A stretch of 8,190 nucleotides of DNA from contig UQQO01000104.1 of assembly GCA_900543175.1 (NCBI GenBank), positions 1 to 8,190 of the forward strand, in the 5' to 3' direction. A program made the translations under genes and the position numbers. Positions within the stretch are counted from its first letter, which is position 1, and every line of letters starts with the position of its first letter. The notes beneath the pieces were generated by a model. That model was given only the letters and a program-made list of their open reading frames with translations, had not been told where the DNA came from and ran no database searches. This DNA comes from an uncultured Fusobacterium sp. Its GTDB lineage: Bacteria; Fusobacteriota; Fusobacteriia; Fusobacteriales; Fusobacteriaceae. Positions 1 through 7,144 of the stretch are shown here, in pieces.

Positions 1-120
1 AGTATGAAGGCTAGTTGATATTAAAAATATAAGTTTTGAAAACTGAACTTTAAAAATAAAAATTAAACTTTAAGCTAGCTAATTTTTTATAGAATTTGAT
101 CAACTGAGTAAATACTATCA
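1..120. other. Non-coding stretch downstream of bioC
   Basis: No frame on either strand supports a gene here. On the minus strand after the bioC stop there is no start codon with a ribosome binding site, so no further biotin gene begins in this stretch. On the plus strand one frame ends in a TGA at 16-18, which could be the tail of a convergent gene outside the window, but five codons prove nothing. Small palindromes are visible (73-80 AGCTAGCT, 96-103 TTGATCAA, and AGTTGAT at 13-19 facing ATCAACT at 99-105). None makes a GC-rich stem with a T-tract, so no terminator for the bio operon can be called. Confidence 0.5.
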
Positions 121-786
121 TTATTTTTCACATAGAAAATATCCAATCTCATAAGTAAGAGTTTTAGAAGAAAAAGATTTTATCTTAGAGAAAGAACTTT
201 TTTTAAAACCAGTAACTCCACTATTTTTTAGATGCCTTAAAGCATCTAATGGAGTATTAAAATCAAGAGAAATACTCTCTTTTTTATACTTAACTTTAGT
301 AAAATATTTTTTTAATATATTTTTAATCTCATCAACTTCAAGATAATCAAGAGAAATATTAAAATGCTCATCTATCTCTTTTAAATTTCCTGAAATATAG
401 ATTGAGAAATATAGATTTTTACAAAAAGATAGTTTTTCTATTAGCTTTTCAAGTGGGGATATCCATTGAAAAACAGAACTAGAAACAATAGTTTCAACTT
501 TTGGAAGTTCAATTTTTAAAATATCTCCAACTAAAAAAGAGTTATAAGGAATATTATTTAAAAATCTTTCAACTTGGAAAAAATCATTTAAAATAATTTT
601 ATTTGGAGAGTAACTTTTTAAAAATTCCCTTGTAAATATTCCAGTTCCACAACCAATTTCTAAAATAGATTCAAAACTATTTTTATCATTTTTTATCTCT
701 TTAATAAGTTCAATTAGATGAGAAGCAACTTTTTTTTGAACTATTGCATTTTCATCATAACTATCAAATTTTTTATTAAAATTCAT
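121..786 (-). CDS. bioC: Malonyl-ACP O-methyltransferase BioC
   Basis: A 221-residue SAM-dependent methyltransferase. BioC methylates the free carboxyl of malonyl-ACP, which disguises it as a normal primer so that the fatty-acid enzymes can extend it to pimeloyl-ACP methyl ester. SAM-binding motif I is seen as ILEIGCGTG at residues 41-49. SSSVFQWI (102-109) matches the conserved segment where BioC proteins have a similar ...LQW. TPLDALRHLKNSGVTG (178-193) and the late LTYEIGYF (210-217) are also BioC-like rather than general methyltransferase features. It is somewhat shorter than the E. coli protein (about 250 residues). The ATG start is supported by an AGGAG site inside the last codons of bioG. 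It is the last gene of a bioF-bioG-bioC unit, one base after the bioG stop, so translational coupling is likely. Without this context the sequence might be called only a class I methyltransferase; with it the BioC call is firm. Confidence 0.9.
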   Translation of the reverse strand: MNFNKKFDSYDENAIVQKKVASHLIELIKEIKNDKNSFESILEIGCGTGIFTREFLKSYSPNKIILNDFFQVERFLNNIPYNSFLVGDILKIELPKVETIVSSSVFQWISPLEKLIEKLSFCKNLYFSIYISGNLKEIDEHFNISLDYLEVDEIKNILKKYFTKVKYKKESISLDFNTPLDALRHLKNSGVTGFKKSSFSKIKSFSSKTLTYEIGYFLCEK

Positions 787-787
787 T

Positions 788-1384
788 TTAATTTTCTCCT
801 ATTATATCTAACCAACTTTTAAAAAAATTAAAAGGGTAGTGTGGACATTGAATAATAGATACTTCAATGTTGTGCCCATTATAGTATTTTTCTTGTCTAA
901 GAGCTGGAATAATTCTATCTTTTTTACCAATAAAAACTTTACTAAAAACATTTTTTTCAGGAGAGTAGTTATCTTTAAAATATTGAAGCTCAGCTTTTAT
1001 CTCTTGAAAATTTCTATTAGAAAATAGATTTTCACTATCTGCTCCCATATTGTGATAAAATTCCTTTAAAGTTTCAGAAGTAAGATTTTTAAGAGTAGCT
1101 TCAAAAATTCTTTCAGGTATTCCAAACTCCCCTATTGTTTCAGGAACTCCGTTAATAGAGATAATTTTATCTAATTTTATATTATTATAGTTTAAATATT
1201 TGCATAAATAATAGCTTCCAAAAGACCAACCAATAGCTATTATATCTTCATAGTTTTTAAAGATAGAACTATCTAAATCATATGGGAAATTCACTATTTT
1301 AACCTCATAATTTTTAGGGATAATAAGATGATCAACAGCTTTATTATCCATTCCCCATCCATTAAAGAACACTATCAATTTCAT
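788..1384 (-). CDS. bioG: Pimeloyl-ACP methyl ester esterase BioG
   Basis: A 198-residue alpha/beta-hydrolase of the BioG (formerly DUF452) family. BioG takes the place of BioH: it removes the methyl group from pimeloyl-ACP methyl ester, which stops further chain elongation and releases the substrate of BioF. The N-terminus FFNGWGMD (6-13) is the family oxyanion-side motif. The nucleophile elbow is GWSFG (52-56) with Ser54. The acid is probably Asp156 in IGKKDRIIP, and the base is His182 in CPHYPF, so the Ser-Asp-His triad appears complete. There is no signal peptide, so it should be cytoplasmic. Its ATG lies inside the 3' end of bioF (23-nt overlap) behind an AGGAG site, and its stop is one base from bioC. 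The triad assignment is by motif and order, not by alignment. Confidence 0.9.
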   Translation of the reverse strand: MKLIVFFNGWGMDNKAVDHLIIPKNYEVKIVNFPYDLDSSIFKNYEDIIAIGWSFGSYYLCKYLNYNNIKLDKIISINGVPETIGEFGIPERIFEATLKNLTSETLKEFYHNMGADSENLFSNRNFQEIKAELQYFKDNYSPEKNVFSKVFIGKKDRIIPALRQEKYYNGHNIEVSIIQCPHYPFNFFKSWLDIIGEN

Positions 1385-2480
1385 ATTTTAACTCCTTTAC
1401 AAATCTTTCCAGATCTTCCTTAGAAAAGTTAGGGTTTAATCCTATTCTAAATCTAGCACTCCCCTTTGGCACTGTTGGCTCTTTAACTCCATACACTAAA
1501 AAACCTTTATTTTTTAGATTTTCAGCTATTTTTATAATTTTTCTATTATCTCCAATTATAATACTAACAATATGTGTAGTAGAGGAAGTTTCAATGCTAT
1601 TTTCTTTTAATAGAGATAAAAAATATCTTATTAGCTCTTGTAATCTCTCTCTTTTTTCTAAAAATTCAGGCATCTTTTTTAAAATAAATAGATTCCAGCA
1701 ATTATTTACAGGAGGTAGAGCAGTTGTAAAGATAAATTTTCTATTTTTATTGATAATATAATCTTTGCAAAGTTGGGAACAAAGAAGATATGAACCAACA
1801 GATCCACCACCTTTTCCTAAGGGGATAACAAGGAAATCAATATCTTGTACAAGATTATTTTCATAGGCAATTCCATATCCATTAACCCCATAAGAGTGAG
1901 CTTCATCAACCATTAAATCAAAGTTATATTTTCTTTTTAATTCAACTAATTTTTTTATATCTGCTACATCTCCATCCATACTATAAACAGTTTCAGTAAC
2001 AACAAGGATATCTTCATATTTATCTCTATATTTTATTAAAAGATTTTCTAAATTTTCCATATCTAAATGCTTATATCTCAATAGTTTTGCTCCAGAATTA
2101 ACAATCCCATCATAAATACTTGCATGGTTTAATCTATCACTGATAATAAGTGTATCTTTATTATAAAAAGTCTCAATTATAGATGAATTGGCATCAAAAC
2201 CAGAGTTGAAAACAATTCCAGCTCTATTGTAGATTTTTTCTAACTCTCTTTCTAACTCCATAACTTCAGGATATGAACCATCTATTAAACGAGATGAGCT
2301 AGAGGATAGCTTACAATGATAATTTGAATAAAACTCATTTAAAAGCTCTTTGTCATTTGCTAATCCTAAATAATCATTAGAAGAAAAATTTATAAGTGAA
2401 GAGTTACACTCTTTTAAAACTCTAAAGTTGTTAGTTTCTTTAAGAGAGTTTAATTCCTCTTGTAAAAATTTATTATTCAT
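1362..2480 (-). CDS. bioF: 8-amino-7-oxononanoate synthase BioF
   Basis: A 372-residue PLP enzyme of the alpha-oxoamine synthase family, which condenses pimeloyl-ACP (or pimeloyl-CoA) with L-alanine to give KAPA and CO2. FSSNDYLGLA (32-41) is the family N-terminal signature. DRLNHAS (115-121) contains the His that stacks on the cofactor. VDEAHSYG (191-198) supplies the Asp and His that contact the pyridine ring. LGKGGGSVG (221-229) carries the Schiff-base Lys223, followed by FIFTTALPP (249-257). PTVPKGSARFRIGLNP (336-351) is the C-terminal substrate-binding motif. The length is close to the usual 380-390. The start is ATG with GGAGG six bases upstream. It is the first gene of the operon, and its partners BioG and BioC favour AON synthase over the related KBL or ALAS enzymes. 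The PLP loop has Gly-rich GKGGGS where many homologues have GKALGS; the catalytic Lys is intact. Confidence 0.93.
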   Translation of the reverse strand: MNNKFLQEELNSLKETNNFRVLKECNSSLINFSSNDYLGLANDKELLNEFYSNYHCKLSSSSSRLIDGSYPEVMELERELEKIYNRAGIVFNSGFDANSSIIETFYNKDTLIISDRLNHASIYDGIVNSGAKLLRYKHLDMENLENLLIKYRDKYEDILVVTETVYSMDGDVADIKKLVELKRKYNFDLMVDEAHSYGVNGYGIAYENNLVQDIDFLVIPLGKGGGSVGSYLLCSQLCKDYIINKNRKFIFTTALPPVNNCWNLFILKKMPEFLEKRERLQELIRYFLSLLKENSIETSSTTHIVSIIIGDNRKIIKIAENLKNKGFLVYGVKEPTVPKGSARFRIGLNPNFSKEDLERFVKELKYEIDSVL

Positions 2481-2512
2481 TTAAAGCCTCCAATTTTAAC
2501 TTTAATATAAAG

Positions 2513-2541
2513 ATAATATCACTAAAAAAAATATATTTCAA
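2513..2541 (-). promoter_or_regulatory. Sigma70-type promoter of the bioFGC operon
   Basis: On the minus strand a TTGAAA -35 box (2536-2541) and a TATTAT -10 box (2513-2518) are separated by exactly 17 bases. Transcription would start near 2506, giving a leader of about 25 nt that contains the GGAGG site of bioF. The leader is too short for a riboswitch. No GTTAAC- or TTGTAAAC-type inverted repeat, as used by BirA or BioQ-like biotin repressors, could be seen around it. Confidence 0.7.
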
Positions 2542-2589
2542 ATAATAACTAAAATGAAAAATTCTATATAGCTAAATTTCAATAAATAG

Positions 2590-2595
2590 TATAAA
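2590..2595 (+). promoter_or_regulatory. Possible -10 box for the SH3b/DUF4015 gene
   Basis: TATAAA followed by AT lies 39 nt upstream of the GTG start of the divergent gene, a plausible -10 position. No good -35 box stands 16-18 bases upstream and there is no TG extension, so in this AT-rich DNA the match may be chance. The intergenic region (2481-2633) must still hold a promoter for this gene, because the upstream gene points the other way. Confidence 0.3.
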
Positions 2596-2621
2596 ATAGT
2601 AAGGTAAAATTTAAAATTTTT

Positions 2622-2627
2622 GGAGGG
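2622..2627 (+). promoter_or_regulatory. Ribosome binding site that fixes a GTG start
   Basis: GGAGGG stands seven to eight bases before GTG at 2634-2636. It is the strongest Shine-Dalgarno match in the intergenic region, and it places the start immediately before a typical N-terminal hydrophobic export segment. That supports GTG over any downstream ATG. Confidence 0.75.
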
Positions 2628-2633
2628 AGTTAC

Positions 2634-4298
2634 GTGAATCAAAATAGCTTTATTAAAAAGATTCTATTTTCTATCTTTTGTTATCTTGTAATTATCACAG
2701 CAACTGTGGATATGACAAAAAATATCTCATTGGGAAGCGAGAAACCTGAAACAACTACAAAAACTGAAGATGTAGTTAAGGAATTAAATATGTTAGAGGG
2801 TAAAGAAGAGGCAGCTGGAGAGAAAAAAGAAGTTGTAAATCCTGTAATCGAGGAGAAAAATATAACTACAACTGATAAGGTAGAGGAAAAAAATACAGAA
2901 GTTACAACTGAAAATAAAGGAGAAGAGGTTGTAGTTAAAGAAAATACTGAGGATAAAAAGGTATCAAATAAGTATAAGTATGCTAATAAAAGTATAAGAG
3001 TATTTGCTGATACTAAAATTACTCCTAAAGCTGAGGATAACTTAAAAATAAGTACTAGGGTTGAAGTTTTAGAGGAAAAAACAGTTGATATTATAAAAAA
3101 TAAAACTGTTAAAAAAGCTGATGGAAAAAATGAAGTTCAAAAAATCGTTATAAAGGATAACTGGGAAAAAATTGCATATACTAAAAATGGTAAGAGAAAA
3201 ACTGGTTGGATAAAAGAAAATCAACTTGCTGGAACTATGCAAGAGACTTTACCAAAAAATTGGAAAAATCTTGATTTCTCTCCAGTTGAGAAAAAAGAGT
3301 ATCCAGATAATAAAAGGGTAAAAGTAAAAGGGATCTATGTAACAAGTAGTTCAGCATCTCTAAATAAAAAGATGGATGAATTAATTGCTCTTACAAAAAG
3401 AACTAAGATAAATGCCTTTGTAATTGATGTAAAAGAAGATGATGGAACACTTTTATTTAAAATGGAGGCTGGTGAAAAATATAATCCTTTAGCTAATAGA
3501 CGTGCTCCAATTAAAGATATTGAAAAATTTATGAAGAGATTAAAAGAGAATAATATCTACACAATAGCAAGAATAGTATCTTTTAAAGATCCTACTTATG
3601 CTAAGGCAAATCCTGATAAAGCTATAATTAGTAAAGCTACTGGAAAACCTTTTACAAATAGTGATGGTGTTATTTGGGTTTCTCCTCACGATAGATATTT
3701 ATGGGAATACAATGTAGCAGTGGCAAAAGAAGCAGCAAAAGCTGGATTTGATGAGATTCAGTTTGACTATGTAAGATTCCCAGCATCAAATGGAGGAAAG
3801 TTAGATAAGGAACTGAATTATAGAAATACAAAAAATGAATCTAAGCCAGAGACAATTCAAAAATATTTAGCTTATGCTAGAAAGGAATTGGAACCTTTAG
3901 GAGTATATATAGCAGCAGATGTTTATGGGCAAGTTGGAAGTTTACCAGATGATATGGCATTGGGACAACATTGGGAATCTGTAAGTAATGTAGTTGATTA
4001 CATCTGTCCAATGATCTATCCAAGCCACTATGGAAGAGGGGTTTATGGACTGCCTGTACCAGATGCTTATCCATATAAGACAGTTTATCACTGTACGCAA
4101 GATTCTATAAATAGAAATGCTAATATTGATACACCAGCTATGATTAGACCATGGATACAAGCATTTACAGCAAAATGGGTAAAGGGACATATTAATTATG
4201 GACCTAAAGAGATAGAACTTCAAGTTCAAGCTCTAAGAGATTTAGGAATAGAGGACTATATATTATGGAGTCCAACAAATAATTATAGAATAGAATAA
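2634..4298 (+). CDS. Exported SH3b-like and DUF4015 putative glycosyl hydrolase
   Basis: A 554-residue protein. Residues 8-25 (KKILFSIFCYLVIITATV) form a basic-then-hydrophobic export segment without an obvious AxA site, so it may be an uncleaved anchor. Residues 35-115 are a low-complexity Glu/Lys/Thr/Val linker, suited to spanning an envelope space. Residues 116-200 look like a bacterial SH3 domain, beginning RVFADTKI and ending GWIKENQL. From about 229 the protein matches the DUF4015 putative glycosyl-hydrolase (TIM-barrel) family: KGIYVTS (232-238), FVIDVKEDDG (262-271), FDEIQFDYVRFP (372-383), YICPMIYPSHYG (456-467), RPWIQAF (505-511) and LWSPTNNY (544-551). Acidic residues such as Asp265, Asp373 and Asp378 are candidates for the active site. 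The family has no well-established substrate; SH3b domains often bind peptidoglycan, so a cell-wall or polysaccharide role is inference. The gene stands alone, divergent from bioF. GTG start; no strong terminator follows. Confidence 0.85.
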   Translation: MNQNSFIKKILFSIFCYLVIITATVDMTKNISLGSEKPETTTKTEDVVKELNMLEGKEEAAGEKKEVVNPVIEEKNITTTDKVEEKNTEVTTENKGEEVVVKENTEDKKVSNKYKYANKSIRVFADTKITPKAEDNLKISTRVEVLEEKTVDIIKNKTVKKADGKNEVQKIVIKDNWEKIAYTKNGKRKTGWIKENQLAGTMQETLPKNWKNLDFSPVEKKEYPDNKRVKVKGIYVTSSSASLNKKMDELIALTKRTKINAFVIDVKEDDGTLLFKMEAGEKYNPLANRRAPIKDIEKFMKRLKENNIYTIARIVSFKDPTYAKANPDKAIISKATGKPFTNSDGVIWVSPHDRYLWEYNVAVAKEAAKAGFDEIQFDYVRFPASNGGKLDKELNYRNTKNESKPETIQKYLAYARKELEPLGVYIAADVYGQVGSLPDDMALGQHWESVSNVVDYICPMIYPSHYGRGVYGLPVPDAYPYKTVYHCTQDSINRNANIDTPAMIRPWIQAFTAKWVKGHINYGPKEIELQVQALRDLGIEDYILWSPTNNYRIE

Positions 4299-4364
4299 CT
4301 ATATTTTTCTAAAAATCAGAAACAGTGGTAAAAAAACGTAAATAGAAAAAATTTATAAAAATGT

Positions 4365-4392
4365 TTGAAAGATGAATAATATATGTTATAAT
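4365..4392 (+). promoter_or_regulatory. Extended -10 promoter of truB-typA-lipoprotein operon
   Basis: TTGAAA (4365-4370), a 16-base spacer and a perfect TATAAT (4387-4392) preceded by TG at 4384-4385 make an extended -10 sigma70-type promoter. The start point would fall near 4399, leaving a leader of about 24 nt that includes the truB ribosome binding site. It is the best promoter match in the window and is well placed for a steadily expressed translation-related operon. Confidence 0.8.
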
Positions 4393-4409
4393 AAAGGATA
4401 GTTCTATGC

Positions 4410-4414
4410 AGGAG
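4410..4414 (+). promoter_or_regulatory. Ribosome binding site that fixes a TTG start for truB
   Basis: AGGAG is eight bases before TTG at 4423-4425. The nearby ATG at 4418 is out of frame, and the protein read from this TTG begins MEGIINVNKPSGITS, the normal TruB N-terminus. A later in-frame start would remove conserved residues. Confidence 0.8.
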
Positions 4415-4422
4415 TTGATGTT

Positions 4423-5283
4423 TTGGAAGGGATAATAAATGTAAATAAACCTAGTGGAATAACATCTTTTGATGTAGTTAGAAGGTTGAGAAGATGTCTT
4501 CACGAGAGAAAAATAGGACATACTGGAACACTTGATCCATTGGCAACAGGGGTGCTTGTAGTATGTGTTGGAAGAGCAACAAGACTTGTAGAAGATATTG
4601 AGGGATATGAAAAAATATATACAGCTGGATTTGAACTAGGATATAGAACAGATACTTATGATGTAGAGGGAAAAGTTCTTGACAAAGTAGATGAATTTAA
4701 TGTTTCAAAAGATGATTTGAAAGTAGCATTAGAAAAATTTACTGGAGAGATAGATCAAGTACCACCTATGTATTCTGCATTAAAAGTAGATGGGAAAAAA
4801 CTCTATGAACTTGCAAGACAAGGAATTGAAATAGAGAGAAAATCAAGAAAAGTAACTATCTCTTTTATTGAGATACTGGAATTTGATGGAAGAAAAGGAA
4901 AGATTAGATGCAAAGTTTCAAAGGGAACTTATATTAGATCACTTATTAATGATTTAGGAGAGACTTTAGGAACTTTTGCAACAATGACATCTCTAGTTAG
5001 AGAGGAAGTTGGAACTTCTAATATTGAAAAAGCCTATTCATTAGATTCTATTGAAGAGATGTGTAACAGTGGAGATAGTAGCTTTATAAGCAGTGTTGAA
5101 GAGTTCTTTGATTATCCAAAGATAACTTTAACTGGAGATAAAAACTTAGTTTTATTTAGAAATGGACATACAGTGAGATTTACTGCAGAAAATGGAAGAT
5201 ATAGAGTGTATGATATTGAAGGTAAGTTTTTAGGATTATGTAATGTAAGTAATAATTTATTAAAGGGATATAAATATTTTTAA
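4423..5283 (+). CDS. truB: tRNA pseudouridine-55 synthase TruB
   Basis: A 286-residue cytoplasmic enzyme that isomerises U55 to pseudouridine in the T-loop of nearly all elongator tRNAs. The N-terminus INVNKPSGITSFDVV (5-19) is diagnostic. The catalytic Asp38 lies in GHTGTLDPLATGVL (32-45). Other family landmarks are Tyr66 in YEKIYTAGF, the GYRTDTYD segment (73-80), PPMYSALKVDGKKLYELAR (114-132) and SKGTYIRSLINDLG (166-179), where Arg172 corresponds to the conserved active-site Arg. The last 55 or so residues form the short PUA-like C-terminal domain, ending with a beta-rich VRFTAENGRYRVYD. The length is normal for the family. It starts with TTG, is the first gene after an extended -10 promoter, and is 22 nt before typA. 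In many bacteria truB follows rbfA or precedes ribF; neither is adjacent here. Confidence 0.96.
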   Translation: MEGIINVNKPSGITSFDVVRRLRRCLHERKIGHTGTLDPLATGVLVVCVGRATRLVEDIEGYEKIYTAGFELGYRTDTYDVEGKVLDKVDEFNVSKDDLKVALEKFTGEIDQVPPMYSALKVDGKKLYELARQGIEIERKSRKVTISFIEILEFDGRKGKIRCKVSKGTYIRSLINDLGETLGTFATMTSLVREEVGTSNIEKAYSLDSIEEMCNSGDSSFISSVEEFFDYPKITLTGDKNLVLFRNGHTVRFTAENGRYRVYDIEGKFLGLCNVSNNLLKGYKYF

Positions 5284-5305
5284 TTCCCGTAAGGAAGGTT
5301 GAAAA

Positions 5306-7123
5306 ATGAAAATCAAAAACATAGCAATTATTGCCCATGTTGACCACGGAAAAACAACATTAGTAGACTGTCTATTAAGACAAGGTGGAGCATTTGGGAG
5401 CCATGAACTTGAAAAAGTAGAAGAAAGAGTAATGGACTCAAATGATATTGAAAGAGAAAGAGGAATAACAATTTTCTCTAAAAATGCCTCTGTAAGATAC
5501 AAAGACTATAAAATTAATATAGTTGATACTCCAGGACATGCTGACTTTGGAGGAGAGGTACAACGTATTATGAAAATGGTTGATTCAGTAGTACTACTTG
5601 TAGATGCTTTTGAAGGACCAATGCCACAAACAAAATATGTATTAAAGAAAGCTCTTGAACAAGGGCATAGACCAATAGTTGTAGTAAATAAAGTTGATAA
5701 ACCAAATGCAAGACCAGAAGATGTATTATACATGGTTTATGAATTATTTATTGAATTAAATGCAAATGAACTTCAACTTGAGTTCCCAGTAATATATGCA
5801 TCTGGAAAAGGTGGATTTGCTAAGAGAGAGCTTACTGATGAAAGTTCAGATATGATACCACTATTTGAAACTATTCTTGAGCATGTAGAAGATCCAGAAG
5901 GAGATGCTACAAAACCTATGCAATTCTTAATTACTAATATTGCATATGATAACTATGTTGGAAAACTTGCAGTAGGAAGAATCCACAACGGTATAGTTAA
6001 GAGAAATCAAGATGTTATGCTTATAAAAAGAGATGGAAAAATGGTAAAAGGAAAAATCTCTGTTTTATATGGTTATGAAGGATTAAAAAGAGTTGAAATT
6101 CAAGAAGCTCAAGCTGGAGATATAGTTTGTATAGCTGGAATTGAGGATATTGATATTGGAGAAACTCTTGCAGATATCAACGACCCAGTAGCATTACCAT
6201 TAATTGATATAGATGAACCAACACTTGCTATGACGTTTATGGTAAATGATTCTCCATTTGCTGGAAAAGAAGGAAAATTTGTAACTTCTAGACACATTTG
6301 GGAAAGACTACAAAAAGAGTTACAAACAAACGTAAGTATGAGAGTAGAAGCAACAGATGCTCCAGATGCCTTTGTTGTTAAAGGAAGAGGAGAACTTCAA
6401 CTTTCTATACTTCTTGAAAATATGAGAAGAGAAGGGTTTGAAATTCAAGTTTCAAAACCAAGAGTTCTTATGAAAGAAGAAAATGGACAAAAAATGGAGC
6501 CTATCGAAATGGCACTAATTGACGTTGATGATTGTTATACAGGTGTAGTTATTGAAAAAATGGGAAGTAGAAAAGGGGAAATGGTAACAATGACTCCTGG
6601 AACAGATGGATATACTCGTCTTGAATTTAAAGTACCTGCAAGAGGACTTATTGGATTTAGAAATGAGTTCTTAACTGATACTAAAGGAACAGGAATATTA
6701 AACCATTCATTCTTTAGCTATGAACCATATAAGGGAGAGATCCCTACAAGAACTAAAGGAGTACTAATAGCAACAGAACCTGGAGTAACAGTTCCATATG
6801 CTTTAAATAACATTCAAGACAGAGGAATATTATTCTTAGATCCAGGAATCCCTGTATATGAAGGAATGATAGTTGGAGAGCACAGCAGAGAAAACGACCT
6901 TGTTGTAAACGTATGTAAAACTAAAAAACTTACAAACATGAGAGCAGCAGGAAGTGACGATGCAGTTAAATTAGCAACTCCAAGAAGATTCTCACTAGAA
7001 CAAGCACTAGACTATATTGCTGAAGATGAACTAGTAGAAGTAACTCCTACAAATATTAGACTTAGAAAGAAAGTTCTAAAAGAGGGAGAAAGAAGAAAAG
7101 CTGAAAAAAGAAATGAAGACTAA
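5306..7123 (+). CDS. typA: Ribosome-associated translational GTPase TypA/BipA
   Basis: A 605-residue GTPase of the EF-G/LepA superfamily that binds the ribosome and affects 50S assembly, stress and cold adaptation. The G domain is complete: AHVDHGKTT (10-18), [14 protein letters not shown] (44-57) holding switch I Thr55, [12 protein letters not shown] (74-85), NKVDKP (128-133) and the G5-like ASGKGG (165-170). The [11 protein letters not shown] form, without the EF-G domain IV further on, separates it from FusA and LepA. The beta-barrel domain II follows at roughly 205-290. Two alpha/beta domains come next, with [19 protein letters not shown] (about 350-370). The TypA-specific C-terminus includes [18 protein letters not shown] and [13 protein letters not shown], and ends in a basic tail. 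The length matches the family. ATG start with AAGGAAGG (5291-5298) upstream. It lies 22 nt after truB and 21 nt before the lipoprotein gene, so it is the middle gene of an operon. Confidence 0.97.
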   Translation: MKIKNIAIIAHVDHGKTTLVDCLLRQGGAFGSHELEKVEERVMDSNDIERERGITIFSKNASVRYKDYKINIVDTPGHADFGGEVQRIMKMVDSVVLLVDAFEGPMPQTKYVLKKALEQGHRPIVVVNKVDKPNARPEDVLYMVYELFIELNANELQLEFPVIYASGKGGFAKRELTDESSDMIPLFETILEHVEDPEGDATKPMQFLITNIAYDNYVGKLAVGRIHNGIVKRNQDVMLIKRDGKMVKGKISVLYGYEGLKRVEIQEAQAGDIVCIAGIEDIDIGETLADINDPVALPLIDIDEPTLAMTFMVNDSPFAGKEGKFVTSRHIWERLQKELQTNVSMRVEATDAPDAFVVKGRGELQLSILLENMRREGFEIQVSKPRVLMKEENGQKMEPIEMALIDVDDCYTGVVIEKMGSRKGEMVTMTPGTDGYTRLEFKVPARGLIGFRNEFLTDTKGTGILNHSFFSYEPYKGEIPTRTKGVLIATEPGVTVPYALNNIQDRGILFLDPGIPVYEGMIVGEHSRENDLVVNVCKTKKLTNMRAAGSDDAVKLATPRRFSLEQALDYIAEDELVEVTPTNIRLRKKVLKEGERRKAEKRNED

Positions 7124-7144
7124 TTAACTGGAGAGGTTAAATTT

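Noticed and set aside
31..50. AGTTTT-G-AAAACT inverted repeat as a bio operon terminator
   Set aside because: The loop would be too small, the stem is almost all A-T, and the downstream T-run is poor.
839..1027. Plus-strand open frame inside bioG
   Set aside because: It is antisense to a well-supported gene, is low in complexity (Phe/Ile/Asn-rich), and has no ribosome binding site.
2606..2620. Palindrome AAAATTT-A-AAATTTT just before the ribosome binding site of the DUF4015 gene
   Set aside because: It is made only of A and T in an AT-rich intergenic region, so chance is likely. It could be an operator, but nothing supports that.
3877..4229. Minus-strand open frames inside the DUF4015 gene
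   Set aside because: They lie opposite strongly conserved coding sequence, have no ribosome binding sites and resemble no protein family; they are shadows.
4303..4331. Possible terminator after the DUF4015 gene (ATTTTTCTAAAAAT and TTTCT...AGAAA)
   Set aside because: The stems are short, AT-only or weak, and no T-tract follows. A real terminator cannot be claimed.
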